Part shown: in pieces, positions 6,475 to 15,695 of the stretch
Numbering within the stretch: the first letter of the stretch is position 1
How the letters are laid out: every line of letters starts with the position of its first letter
Assembly: GCF_014042355.1 (NCBI RefSeq)
Contig: NZ_JACEZU010000002.1
Location: 1-64,000 of the forward strand
Direction: 5' to 3'
Source of the DNA: Rugamonas apoptosis
GTDB lineage: Bacteria > Pseudomonadota > Gammaproteobacteria > Burkholderiales > Burkholderiaceae_D
DNA length: 64,000 nucleotides
Program-made: the position numbers and the translations under genes
Notes under the pieces: generated by a model
Told to the model about the DNA's origin: nothing
The model's database searches: none
Seen by the model: the letters and a program-made list of their open reading frames with translations, nothing else

Positions 6475-8910
6475 TTAGGAGACGGTGTGCCGATCCCGAA
6501 CTACGGGCGGCTGCGGTACCTGGTTGCCAGGTGCCGCAACCACAGTGAGTACGGCAACCGGCTTCAACAGGAAGTAAGCCAGCGCAGGCAGTAACATCAG
6601 CGCTCCCAGCATATTCCAGATGAACATAAAGGCCAGCAGCACACCCATATCGGCCTGGAATTTGATCGGCGAGCAAGCCCAGGTGACTACAGCCAGTCCC
6701 AGCGTTACACCGGTCAGCATCACCACCTTGCCGGTAAAGCGCAGCGCCTCAGCATAGGCTTTCTGCAGGCTCGCGCCGCTGCGCAACTGCGTCAACATCA
6801 AGCTGAGCACGTAGAGCGCATAGTCCACTCCAATGCCGACCCCGAGTGCGATGACCGGTAAGGTCGCGACCTTCACGCCGATGCCCATCCAGACCATTAG
6901 CGCCTCACACAGCATCGACGTCAATGCCAGCGGCAAGATGGCGACCGCCACAGCCCGCCACGATCGGAAGGTTACAAAGCACAGCAGCGTGACGGCACCG
7001 TAGACCCAGAACAGCATGTCCCGTGAAGCCTTTCGGACGACAACATTGGTGGCAGCTTCAATCCCGGCGTTCCCGGCGGCGAGCAGGAACTGTAACTCGG
7101 GCCTGCCGTTCGCGGCGGCGTAGCGTTCGACAGTGCCAACCGCAGCGCCAAGCGTGTCGGCCTTGTGATCTTTCAAGAAAACGAACAACGGCAACAGGCT
7201 ACAGCTTTGGTTTAGCAACTCACGCGGCGCGCGTGTGGTGACCGCGTTGAGCATGTCTTGGTTGGGCAGCAGTTCGTGCCACGCAAAATGGCCTTCATTC
7301 ATACCGACGATCACGCGCTTGCTCAGTTTGGCCAGCGACATGGTGCTTTCGACACCGGTCAACTGCTGCAACTCCGCCTCAAGGCGGTCAATCGGCGCCA
7401 ACACCTCGTACCGCGAACATTGATTTTCCGGGGTCTTAATCATGACCACCAAAACGTCGGAGCTGGTGGCGTAATTCGCGGCGACAAACGCATTGTCGCG
7501 GTTATAGCGGGAATCGGCGCGCAGTTCCGGCGCGCCCGGATCAAGGTCGCCAACCTGCAAGTTTCGGCTGACCAGGAAGCTGGCGACGGCCAATAGGCCC
7601 GCCAGGAGGACAGTGGCCGTCGCCCAGCGGCGTCCGGCGAACCGCACCAGCAGGCGTTCGATGCGCGACTGACGCGTCTCCGCCGCCAGGCTGCGCGCTG
7701 CCGCGGCCTGATTCACGCCGCTAAAACTCAACAATACAGGAAGCAAAACCAGATTCGTGAACACCAGCACCACCACGCCAAGGCCGGCCGTAATCGCCAG
7801 GTCCTGAATAACCTTGATTTGAATCGTCATCAAGACGGCAAAGCCAACAGCATCACACGCCAGCGCGGTCAGGCCGGCCAGGAACAAGCGACGGAAAGTG
7901 TAGCGAGCCGCCACCAAGCGGTGCGTACCCCGGCCAATATCCTGCATAATGCCGTTCATTTTCTGCGCACCATGGCTCATGCCTATGGCGAACACCAGAA
8001 ACGGCACCAACATCGAATACGGATCCAGCGCGTAACCGAGCAACGGCAACAAGCCCAGTTGCCACACTACCGCCGCGAGCGAGCAGCACACTACCAACAG
8101 CGTGCTGCGAACGCAGCGTGTGTACCAAAACACCGTTATCGACGAAATCAAGATAGCCAGCACAAAAAATCCCGCCACAACCCTGGCGCCATCGATCAGG
8201 TCGCCCACCAACTTGGCGAAACCGGTGATGTGAATGTCAATGTCGCCGCTATGGTATTTCGCACGCAGCACCTCCAGCCGACTAGCCAATTCGGCATAGT
8301 TCAGCTTTCCTCCAGTGCGCGGATCGGTCTCCAGCAACGGCACTTGCAACACGCTGGAGCGATAATTCGCGGCGACCAGTTGGCCAATCTCACCGGACCG
8401 CTCAACGTTGGCGCGCACACGCGCGACACCGTCGGCGCCACCGTCATAGTTGTCAGGCATAACAGGGCCACCATCGAGGCCATCCTCGGTGACCGCAATC
8501 CAGCGCGTATTGGGCGTCCATAGCGACTTCATGAAAGCCCGGTCCACCCCTGGCATCAGCAATACTTCATCGTTCAGCTGGCGCAACTGTTCCAGATAGC
8601 GCGGTTCAAAGATCGTGGCGTGTTTTGTCTCCACGGTAATCGTCACCCGGTTACCGAGGCCCTTGAGATCGTCACGGTGCGCGAGGAAATTGGCGATGTA
8701 GGGATGATGTACCGGTATCATGCTCTCGAAACTGGCGTTCATGCGCAGTTTCGGTAATTGCCATGCCAGCGCCAGCGTCATCAAGACGAAGAAGGTAACG
8801 ACCCAGCCCCGATGGTTGAACAGCACGCGCTCCGTCCGCCCACCGGAGCGGCGGTCGAAGTGGACGAGCTCACGCACGACGGGAAAATTCTGGTCTGACT
8901 GACTCTTCAT
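6475..8910 (-). CDS. MMPL/RND-superfamily lipid-type transporter
   Basis: An 811-residue inner-membrane protein of the MMPL/HpnN branch of RND transporters. It has one membrane helix near the N-terminus (about residues 30-50), a large periplasmic loop, a cluster of about five helices, a second periplasmic loop after about residue 450, and a final helix cluster. The sterol-sensing-like core includes GMSHGAQKMNG and VGIGVDYALYVLSLM. Relatives carry lipids, hopanoids or sterol-like compounds. Its start overlaps the stop of the propeller gene (ATGA), so the two are translationally coupled. It is the last gene of DUF1302 - DUF1329 - YCF48 - MMPL. Cargo and direction are unknown. Confidence 0.85.
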   Translation of the reverse strand: MKSQSDQNFPVVRELVHFDRRSGGRTERVLFNHRGWVVTFFVLMTLALAWQLPKLRMNASFESMIPVHHPYIANFLAHRDDLKGLGNRVTITVETKHATIFEPRYLEQLRQLNDEVLLMPGVDRAFMKSLWTPNTRWIAVTEDGLDGGPVMPDNYDGGADGVARVRANVERSGEIGQLVAANYRSSVLQVPLLETDPRTGGKLNYAELASRLEVLRAKYHSGDIDIHITGFAKLVGDLIDGARVVAGFFVLAILISSITVFWYTRCVRSTLLVVCCSLAAVVWQLGLLPLLGYALDPYSMLVPFLVFAIGMSHGAQKMNGIMQDIGRGTHRLVAARYTFRRLFLAGLTALACDAVGFAVLMTIQIKVIQDLAITAGLGVVVLVFTNLVLLPVLLSFSGVNQAAAARSLAAETRQSRIERLLVRFAGRRWATATVLLAGLLAVASFLVSRNLQVGDLDPGAPELRADSRYNRDNAFVAANYATSSDVLVVMIKTPENQCSRYEVLAPIDRLEAELQQLTGVESTMSLAKLSKRVIVGMNEGHFAWHELLPNQDMLNAVTTRAPRELLNQSCSLLPLFVFLKDHKADTLGAAVGTVERYAAANGRPELQFLLAAGNAGIEAATNVVVRKASRDMLFWVYGAVTLLCFVTFRSWRAVAVAILPLALTSMLCEALMVWMGIGVKVATLPVIALGVGIGVDYALYVLSLMLTQLRSGASLQKAYAEALRFTGKVVMLTGVTLGLAVVTWACSPIKFQADMGVLLAFMFIWNMLGALMLLPALAYFLLKPVAVLTVVAAPGNQVPQPPVVRDRHTVS

Positions 8911-10010
8911 TTAGTTATCTCATTTCCAGTTGCTGAGGCAGTCGGTCTGCCAGGTTCGACACGCGAGATACCGCGCATACTCGCCAGCACCCATGCGCCG
9001 CCGGCGCTGCGTGCCATGGACGTGTACGGCGCCAGCGCAATGCCGGGTACGGATTGAAGGATTTGGCCGGTACCACCGATCACGAATAGTTGCCCCGCTT
9101 GGTTGACAAAGGCAGCCTCGGTTGCCGACAGGTCGAACGCCGCGCTGAACGATGCTTGCGACGGCGCTTCGATCTTCGACCATGCCGCGCCGTGGTCGAC
9201 GCTGCGATATAAACTGCCGCGCAAGCCATACAGATAGAGCTCGCCGCCAGACAGGGAGACCATTCCGAAATAGCTGCCTTTGTACGGTCCTGGCACGCGG
9301 CTGAATTGCTGTCCACCATCGGTCGAGCGCAGTAGCAAGCCTTGCTCGCCCGCGATAAACAAGGTGGCGCCATCGCGCGCCATGCCATACAGGTGCAATC
9401 CCTGAGGGTTGTCGACGTGTTCCATCCACGGCGTCCAATGGGCGCCGCCATCGCTGGTATGGAATATCAGACCATAGGCGCCAACGGCAAAACCAGTGCG
9501 CTGGTCCACGAACAGCATGTCGAAGAACGGTTTATCCGCGCCATCCAGTATCAGTTGGCGGGCCGCGGCGGCTTGCTGGCGCAACGCGGGATCCGTACTG
9601 TCCGCAACGTACTTCGTCGCCGCCAGCTGCGCGGCCTGTAGTCCGTCAAGCTGCCGGCCCCAGCTTTGGCCGCCATCGTCCGTATGCAGGATGACGCCGC
9701 CATGGCCGACCGCCCAGCCGACACGTGGCGATACGAACAGAGCCTTCGTCAGTGTGACACTGACCGGCCCCATCGCTTGGGTCCAACGCCGTCCATCGTC
9801 ATCCGAATACAAGATGAGTCCACGCTCGCCGACCGCGACCAGCCGGTTACCGGCCAAGACCACGCTCAACAGCACCGACTGCTCTGGCTTGGCCGCCTTC
9901 GGCGCCGGACGCTGCCACGCGCCGGCTGCGGCGCGCGCGGCGCAGCAAAGGGTAAGCAATGCCAGCACCAATGCAGCGCGCCGCAGCATCCCTGTAGTTC
10001 CACTTATCAT
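8907..10010 (-). CDS. YCF48/BNR-repeat beta-propeller, exported
   Basis: A 367-residue protein with an N-terminal signal peptide (basic MLRR, hydrophobic core, AARAAA cleavage region) followed by repeats of the BNR/YCF48 type, such as GLILYSDDDGRRWTQ, GVILHTDDGGQSWGR, GLIFHTSDGGAHWTP and GLLLRSTDGGQQF. This predicts a periplasmic seven-bladed propeller like plant HCF136/YCF48. The start at 10010 follows GGAAG by seven bases; an ATG at 10046 is less likely. It overlaps the MMPL start by 4 bp. In this gene set it probably acts as periplasmic scaffold or chaperone for the MMPL pump (inference). Confidence 0.82.
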   Translation of the reverse strand: MISGTTGMLRRAALVLALLTLCCAARAAAGAWQRPAPKAAKPEQSVLLSVVLAGNRLVAVGERGLILYSDDDGRRWTQAMGPVSVTLTKALFVSPRVGWAVGHGGVILHTDDGGQSWGRQLDGLQAAQLAATKYVADSTDPALRQQAAAARQLILDGADKPFFDMLFVDQRTGFAVGAYGLIFHTSDGGAHWTPWMEHVDNPQGLHLYGMARDGATLFIAGEQGLLLRSTDGGQQFSRVPGPYKGSYFGMVSLSGGELYLYGLRGSLYRSVDHGAAWSKIEAPSQASFSAAFDLSATEAAFVNQAGQLFVIGGTGQILQSVPGIALAPYTSMARSAGGAWVLASMRGISRVEPGRPTASATGNEITK

Positions 10011-10073
10011 GATATGACTTCCGTTCTGGTGCGCCCGCCGCTTCACTTGCTCGTAGCGCAGCGCACCGCGAGG

Positions 10074-11408
10074 TTAACGAGCACCGGCCCCTGCCATGGT
10101 CTCGGGCGTGAAAAAGGTCTCAGGCCGCTTGGCAACACTCTTGAACGGTTCGACCATCGTGGCATTGCTGGCATAGCTTCCGTCGAGCATGTTGTATTGG
10201 ACCTCACCTGACCAGCCCTGCGCCGGATCACCTGCGGCAAATGGCACATTTTCCGAATAGCGCCACAACCGTCCTTGGGCGTCATAGCCTTCCGCCAACA
10301 TCACACCCCAGGTATCCTCGTCCAGATAGAAGCGGCGTTTCTGATACACATGACGCTTTCCAGGCGCCAGTGTCGCTTCCACCACCCACACACGATGTAG
10401 TTCCCAACGGGCGATATCCGGGCTGATAAAACGTGGTGTGAGCACTTGGGCTTCCTGCGCGGCAAACTGCTTATTGCGGTTATATGGAATGTAGATTTCT
10501 CTTTTTCCGAGCAACTTCCAGTCGTAGCGATCAAGCGCACCGTTGAACATGAACACTTCGTCAAAGTTGAAGGTGCCTGACGCAACGAAACTAGGCGTGT
10601 CGTAGCCGATGCTGGGCGCCCTGCGAACGCGGCGCTGGCCCACCAGGTATTGCCACGATTGGCGCCCGGTGCCGACCTGGTCGAGCGAGTCCTTGCTCAA
10701 CACCTGCTCGCCAGCCTTGAATGCGGGGGCGACTTGCGTGGTGCGCATCAGGTTGAAAAATCCATCAAATTTGCCGGCGCTGCCATCCCGGTCGTAGTAC
10801 GGTAACTGGCGCTCAGTGATCGCTTCACTTGCCATGACCCGCTTGCCGTCCGGGTTGACCATCCAGACACGTACATGTGTGCGGTAGGCTTCGCCGACGT
10901 AGGCCAGCAGATGGTTCCACATCGCTTCAGTTCCCGTCTTGGGAATCGGAAAAGGAATACCGCCATAGACGTTCGAGATCGACAGTCCACCTTGTGCACT
11001 ATGAGCCGCCGTCGCGTTGCGGAAGGTGTTGTCATACACCCACTGGGGCGCCCCCCCGGTGCGCTGGGTCTTAAACACGTCCATGCGGTAATCAGGATAT
11101 TTCCTGAACATCGCCAACGTACCCTCAGCAAGATTGTTCTGATATTGCGCCAGGTTTGCGGCGGTGATACTCAAAATGGGTTTGTCAGCAAACAGCGCCG
11201 CCGTGACTTCGCCCGACTTGGGTACCTTAGTCCATCCGCCATCCCAGGCCGGAATGCTGCCGTTAGCATTGCCCGCCTTTTCGGCGCCTAAGGGCGTCAG
11301 CGTGGTCTTGAGTTTGGCCGCCTCGTCGGCCGATACGCCCGCGCGCGCCAGGCCACCTGTCGTCAACAGCGCGGCCGCCATGGCCACGCACGAAATATCT
11401 TTCAACAT
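10074..11408 (-). CDS. DUF1329 exported protein (LolA-like fold expected)
   Basis: A 444-residue protein with a signal peptide ending ARAGVS and a body typical of DUF1329, including the early signature LGAEKAGNANGSIPAWDGGW and later aromatic-rich beta segments (YDTPSFVASGTFNFDEVFMFNGALDRYDWKL, given here in part: FNFDEVFMFNGALDRYDW). DUF1329 proteins are predicted to adopt a lipoprotein-carrier-like half barrel suited to hold a lipidic ligand. GAGGATAG precedes the ATG. Seventeen bases separate it from the DUF1302 gene upstream, so they form one operon. A periplasmic shuttle between the MMPL pump and the outer-membrane barrel is the natural reading (inference). Confidence 0.85.
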   Translation of the reverse strand: MLKDISCVAMAAALLTTGGLARAGVSADEAAKLKTTLTPLGAEKAGNANGSIPAWDGGWTKVPKSGEVTAALFADKPILSITAANLAQYQNNLAEGTLAMFRKYPDYRMDVFKTQRTGGAPQWVYDNTFRNATAAHSAQGGLSISNVYGGIPFPIPKTGTEAMWNHLLAYVGEAYRTHVRVWMVNPDGKRVMASEAITERQLPYYDRDGSAGKFDGFFNLMRTTQVAPAFKAGEQVLSKDSLDQVGTGRQSWQYLVGQRRVRRAPSIGYDTPSFVASGTFNFDEVFMFNGALDRYDWKLLGKREIYIPYNRNKQFAAQEAQVLTPRFISPDIARWELHRVWVVEATLAPGKRHVYQKRRFYLDEDTWGVMLAEGYDAQGRLWRYSENVPFAAGDPAQGWSGEVQYNMLDGSYASNATMVEPFKSVAKRPETFFTPETMAGAGAR

Positions 11409-11425
11409 GATCTATCCTCGTATTT

Positions 11426-13129
11426 TCAAAATGTGCGCTGCGCGCTGAATGCAATGAAATTGCGGTCCGCCAGGGTCTGGCCGAAAGTATTGGCAGTGCC
11501 GGAAGGTGAACTCGCCTGCATCGTCAGCGGCCGTGGACCACCGGTAAAGGACACGTAGTTCAAGCCAAATTTCCACTGTTTCTGATAGTCGGCGCTAATG
11601 CCGACCGTGACATCGCCGCCATGTTCAACGCTAAACTGGGGGATGACTGACGAGCGCCCCGACACGCCATAGCCGACGTTCAGCGGAATGGTCAGATCGA
11701 CGCCGGACCAGACCTGGTAATAGACCGGCTCAAAGCCGATACGCACAGCGCTGGCGTCGCGGGTGCTGTTCGGATCCACCAGTCCTGCTTGACGCGTGAC
11801 GCTCAGACGACGATTCCAAGCCAGCTCGGCGATCAGCGAACCGCCCTGCCACCAGGCCGTCCGTGACAGCGCATAGATGGCTGAGACCTGCATATGCGCG
11901 GTATTTCCAACCGGGTACAAGGTGTCGCCATGGTTGGCAATGACCTGTCCCGGCAACACCGGCACCGCGGCGACGACCAAGGGCATGTCGCGCCGCAACG
12001 ACGCCTCACCGGCAAAGTTCAGCTCGCCGGTGGTGGTACTGAAGCTGGCACCAACAGTCTTGATTCCTTCAGGGTAGACCAGCGAATAGGTCCCCACCTG
12101 ACCGGTTCGCGGATTGAATGCGGACGGGTCAACCACGCCTATGCCGGCAAGCACGGCCGGGCGCACGTGGACGATGGGATTCTTGGCGCTCGAACGGGTG
12201 GCGTACAGACCGAACTCCGCGTCAAGCATGGTCGGCTGCCAGCGCAACTGGGCACCGAATTGCCCTGAGTTCGAAGCCTCGACGTCTGCCGTGCGCAACA
12301 ATACCTGCCCGCCGCCGCCGGGCACAAGCGGTGCCCCGCGCAGGAAGCGCGCTCCGCCGTCATCCAGGAAGTCGCTCACGGACAAGAAGCTGCCGGCCGC
12401 AGGCAGGCGATTCTTGCGCCATTCGAACTGATAGTAGGCCCCCACGCTCAGGTCCGGTCGCACCTGCACCTGGGTCGACAACTGGTTGACTGGCCTGATA
12501 ATCTCCTTGACCTGGGACGACGGCACCTGCAGGGCCTTGATGACATCGACCGGCCCTTGCGTGCCGGCGATGCCATTGCTGCCGAAGTAGACGCTCTCTC
12601 CATACAGCAAAGCGTGCCGTCCCAGACGGAAACTCGCCAATTTGCTGTTCCCTAAATCAGCTTGTCCAAAAACGAACGCATCCAGTACCTCGCCACGCCG
12701 TCCGAGTAGCGATGCCGTTCCGGGCGCGAACACATTGGCCGGTAATGCATTAGCGGTTGCCGGTGAGTCGTTACGATTCTCACGCCGATACAGGCCATCG
12801 TACCAGGCCGCGCCGCTCACCCGCGCACCGAAACTCTTATAAGATACATCCAGTTCCGATAGCAGATCGACGCGGTTGGACACGAGTCCTTTGCGGAAAT
12901 TCAGGTTGCCATCGTCTCCATTTGAATTACGCGCCCCGATGGTCTCGGTGGCCGGATCCTTGGTGCGATAGGCCGCGCTGTATTTCACGGTATTGTCCCA
13001 CCGAATTTTTACATCGCCACCGGTATCAAATTCGGCAGCCTGCGCCGTCCCGGCGAGCAGCGAGGCGTAGGCCATGCAAATCGAAGTCAAACGGGGGGAA
13101 GTCTTGCGTGGTGCTATGCCGGTGTTCAT
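11426..13129 (-). CDS. DUF1302 outer-membrane beta-barrel
   Basis: A 567-residue protein with a signal peptide ending AGTAQAAEF and the DUF1302 opening (FDTGGDVKIRWDNTVKYSAAYR) followed by alternating amphipathic strands, ending in the C-terminal aromatic FSAQRTF typical of outer-membrane barrels. The start at 13129 is preceded by AAGGAGA; an ATG at 13153 lacks a site. First gene of the DUF1302 - DUF1329 - YCF48 - MMPL set. DUF1302 genes often occur with degradation genes for hydrophobic substrates, so a channel for such a compound is plausible; specificity cannot be read. Confidence 0.85.
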   Translation of the reverse strand: MNTGIAPRKTSPRLTSICMAYASLLAGTAQAAEFDTGGDVKIRWDNTVKYSAAYRTKDPATETIGARNSNGDDGNLNFRKGLVSNRVDLLSELDVSYKSFGARVSGAAWYDGLYRRENRNDSPATANALPANVFAPGTASLLGRRGEVLDAFVFGQADLGNSKLASFRLGRHALLYGESVYFGSNGIAGTQGPVDVIKALQVPSSQVKEIIRPVNQLSTQVQVRPDLSVGAYYQFEWRKNRLPAAGSFLSVSDFLDDGGARFLRGAPLVPGGGGQVLLRTADVEASNSGQFGAQLRWQPTMLDAEFGLYATRSSAKNPIVHVRPAVLAGIGVVDPSAFNPRTGQVGTYSLVYPEGIKTVGASFSTTTGELNFAGEASLRRDMPLVVAAVPVLPGQVIANHGDTLYPVGNTAHMQVSAIYALSRTAWWQGGSLIAELAWNRRLSVTRQAGLVDPNSTRDASAVRIGFEPVYYQVWSGVDLTIPLNVGYGVSGRSSVIPQFSVEHGGDVTVGISADYQKQWKFGLNYVSFTGGPRPLTMQASSPSGTANTFGQTLADRNFIAFSAQRTF

Positions 13130-13309
13130 TATTTTTGTCTCCTTATTATTCATTTCATATAGATGACAGTTCGCCCGCGTTAAGGCAGCAGCTTGAGGCG
13201 GGCAACGTGCCGTCCACAGCTCGGGCCGAACGCAAACCCAGCCGCCGGTGGGGACCGGGTGCCGATGAACGCATCGAACCGAGATTTTGCGGATCAGTCT
13301 GGGACGGCG

Positions 13310-13471
13310 TCAGTACAGTCCCGATGTGCTACCGCCGTCCACAACAATTGCGGTGCCTGGAATATGCCGCGCCGTCTGCGAGCTCAAAAATACAGCGAGC
13401 GCGGCAATATCTTCCGGCTGACCAAGGCGATGAAGTCTTTCACGCGCCATTTGTGCATGACGCGCTTCTTC
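13310..13471 (-). pseudogene. C-terminal remnant of a short-chain dehydrogenase (SDR)
   Basis: The minus frame ends with RLGQPEDIAALAVFLSSQT, then HIPGTAIVVDGGSTSGLY and a stop. This is the invariant tail of classical SDR enzymes (RxGxPEDIAxxVxFLxSxxAxxITGxxxxVDGG). The Rossmann part and the YxxxK catalytic centre are absent; upstream lies the MFS carrier stop at 13530. Only about 55 residues survive. It sits between the MFS gene and the DUF1302 gene and marks the other edge of the envelope block. Confidence 0.8.
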
Positions 13472-13529
13472 GTGACGACGACCACTTTCCCTGCGAATTG
13501 CTGAGATATGGTTTTCCTCTCTGGTCCAG

Positions 13530-14879
13530 TTACCGCGAAGCGCGGTCACGTTGCAGCTTCGCATCACTCACCATGCCTTCCGCGCTGCTTTCACGACCGG
13601 TCTCCGGCCCGAAGCCGACGGCCACCAATCCGAGGATGAACGCGCTGGCGATGGCAATCCCTACCGCATTGAACCCATAGGTGCTGGACGCGGCGGACAC
13701 CGTCAGGGGACCGATTGCGGTAAACACCCTTGCGATGTTCCACGTAAATCCTTGGCCCGTGGCACGCAAATGCAGAGGATAAAGCTCCGTCAAATAGATG
13801 GAGACGATGCCGAAGGCGCCCAACGCAAAGTAACCGAAGCCGAACATCCCCAGACGGAACAGCGGCACCGTATCAACAGCGGTGTAGAGGAACATCGACA
13901 CCAGCCACGCGCCGCCACAGTAGAAGGCGAACACGGCACGCCGCGACACACGCGGCTTCAGCCACACCAGCACCAGCGTCGAAACAAAGCCCAGCGCGGC
14001 GCCAGCATTCATCGCCATGAACAGGATGCCGGTCTGACGGGTCAGTTCAGTCGAGCTGAGACCTAGGACCAAGGCTTGCAGCAGCGAGGGAAACAGCACC
14101 GCCCCACCCCAACTGCCTATCATCACGGCGGCGGCAACCAGCGAGCCAACGACCGTCCTGCGTCGCAGCGAGCTGCCGAAGATGTCGGAAAGCGAGCCCA
14201 TCCTGGGCCCCTTATGCTGGAGCGCCGCCTCGTGCGAACGTTTCCACTCCGCAGATTCCGGCGTCACAAAGCGCAAGCCAAGGCTGACGATCGCTGGTAC
14301 GGCACCCACCGCGAGTATCCAGCGCCACCCCAGATCAAACATGACTATCGCCAACATGGCGGCGGCAATCTGCCCGACCACGGCGGCAGCCGCCATCACT
14401 TGCACGGCCTTAGCGCGATGCCGTTTCGGCCAGCTCTCAACCACCAGCGCAGCGCCGGCGGCCCACTCACCACCAAGGCCGATACCGGCAATCATCTGCA
14501 AAGCCAGAAGTTGCTGCCAGTTTTGCGCCAACGCGCTGGCTGCTGTGAACAGCGAGTAAATCAGCATCGTGGCTAGCATGACCCGCGCCCGTCCAAAACG
14601 GTCTGCCAGCACGCCAAAATAAATCCCTCCCAGGCCAATGCCGAGCAGCTTTGCGCCAACAATGAGGCCGCCTATCCGCATCAGATCATGAGCCGAGGGT
14701 CCCATCAGATCGCGCAGTGCAGGCAACATGATCATCGTGAACAAATGCATGTCCATGGCGTCGAACATCCAGCCAAAAAAGGCCGATGCCAACACAATCC
14801 ATGCTCCGGCGCTGATACCGGAAGGCTCAGGCAGCGGCGATCCACGTCGCACGTGTAAAGGGATAGTTCTCGCTAACAT
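13530..14879 (-). CDS. MFS transporter, aromatic acid:H+ symporter-like
   Basis: A 449-residue twelve-helix carrier. The first helix holds AFFGWMFDAMDMHLFTM, like the DGxD of AAHS carriers such as PcaK and BenK, and the 2-3 loop has GVLADRFGRARVM, the conserved MFS loop motif. AAGGAGAC precedes the ATG. It follows the cupin gene on the same strand, with a hairpin (14944-14984) between. Expected role: uptake of the aromatic or carboxylate substrate of the neighbouring enzymes; the substrate itself is not decided. Confidence 0.84.
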   Translation of the reverse strand: MLARTIPLHVRRGSPLPEPSGISAGAWIVLASAFFGWMFDAMDMHLFTMIMLPALRDLMGPSAHDLMRIGGLIVGAKLLGIGLGGIYFGVLADRFGRARVMLATMLIYSLFTAASALAQNWQQLLALQMIAGIGLGGEWAAGAALVVESWPKRHRAKAVQVMAAAAVVGQIAAAMLAIVMFDLGWRWILAVGAVPAIVSLGLRFVTPESAEWKRSHEAALQHKGPRMGSLSDIFGSSLRRRTVVGSLVAAAVMIGSWGGAVLFPSLLQALVLGLSSTELTRQTGILFMAMNAGAALGFVSTLVLVWLKPRVSRRAVFAFYCGGAWLVSMFLYTAVDTVPLFRLGMFGFGYFALGAFGIVSIYLTELYPLHLRATGQGFTWNIARVFTAIGPLTVSAASSTYGFNAVGIAIASAFILGLVAVGFGPETGRESSAEGMVSDAKLQRDRASR

Positions 14880-14943
14880 GCTCTTGTCTCCTTGCGGCCT
14901 TTTTCAGGCTCGCATAATTTCTCTTTTTGCTGCAGTACTCGAT

Positions 14944-14984
14944 TGCTGGCCGGTACCCGGCATGGCGCACCACACCGGCCAGCA
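14944..14984. terminator. Intergenic hairpin after the cupin gene
   Basis: TGCTGGCCGGT (14944-14954) and ACCGGCCAGCA (14974-14984) are perfect 11-bp inverted arms around a 19-base loop, starting 14 bp past the cupin stop on the minus strand. No T-run follows, so it may be an RNA-stabilising stem rather than a true terminator; it could set different levels of cupin and MFS. Confidence 0.5.
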
Positions 14985-14997
14985 GATCAGTTGCGAA

Positions 14998-15630
14998 CTA
15001 GGAAGCGTGGGTTTCAGCGGCGCCGGCCAGGACCTCGGTCAGTTCTGGCTGATACGCGCCCGAGATCAGGACAAACATCACCGTAGCCGGCGCATCTGAC
15101 CGGTTTTGCCACGCGTGGTTGGTGCCGCACTGCACCAGTACATCGCCTGCACGCAATACGACCTCCGCCTCGTCCAGCACCAGGGTCAGTTCACCCGAAA
15201 GGACCATCACGTAGTCGATGGTCTCGGTACGATGCATCAGCGCGTCTTTTGCGGAAGCGCTGCCAGTATGCCCAGCGGAATTCCCCAGCGCCTTGAACGC
15301 TTGCGACGCCGCCGACGCGTCCATATTGCTGGTAGTCTGGTGGGTCGGTGGAACCTGACTGACGCGGATCACCGTCCCGCCCTGCGTTGGCAGTTGTCGG
15401 CGCGGGCCGTCGGTGGTTTCCGCGGTCTGCACGGCAATCGACACCGGGCTTTCAAAGGTGCGGAACATGTCGTAGGATACATACCCTGGCAGCGCGGGCG
15501 TCGAAAACGCCAGCGGCGGCGGTCCGTCCGACAGCACCACAGACTTGCCATTCTTGTCGTGGCCGGTCACTACGCGGCGTGCGACGAATCCTGCAGCGGC
15601 TGCAGCCTGAGAAGGTCGTTGTTCGCTCAT
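14998..15630 (-). CDS. Cupin-domain protein
   Basis: A 210-residue protein whose C-terminal half is a cupin_2 barrel: HRTETIDYVMVLSGELTLVLD (motif 1) and GDVLVQCGTNHAWQNRSD (motif 2). The His in motif 1 and the His-Trp-x-Asn in motif 2 can form a metal site. The N-terminal half is unassigned but is beta-rich and may be a second, degenerate cupin. GGGAGC precedes the ATG. It lies between the ThDP enzyme and the MFS carrier. Possible roles are a ring-fission dioxygenase, an isomerase or a small-molecule sensor; none can be chosen. Confidence 0.8.
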   Translation of the reverse strand: MSEQRPSQAAAAAGFVARRVVTGHDKNGKSVVLSDGPPPLAFSTPALPGYVSYDMFRTFESPVSIAVQTAETTDGPRRQLPTQGGTVIRVSQVPPTHQTTSNMDASAASQAFKALGNSAGHTGSASAKDALMHRTETIDYVMVLSGELTLVLDEAEVVLRAGDVLVQCGTNHAWQNRSDAPATVMFVLISGAYQPELTEVLAGAAETHAS

Positions 15631-15695
15631 TATTGCTCCCTAAATATTGTAGATAGACGGTGCGTCCTGCCGACGTGGCGAGGACGCGGCGGTGA

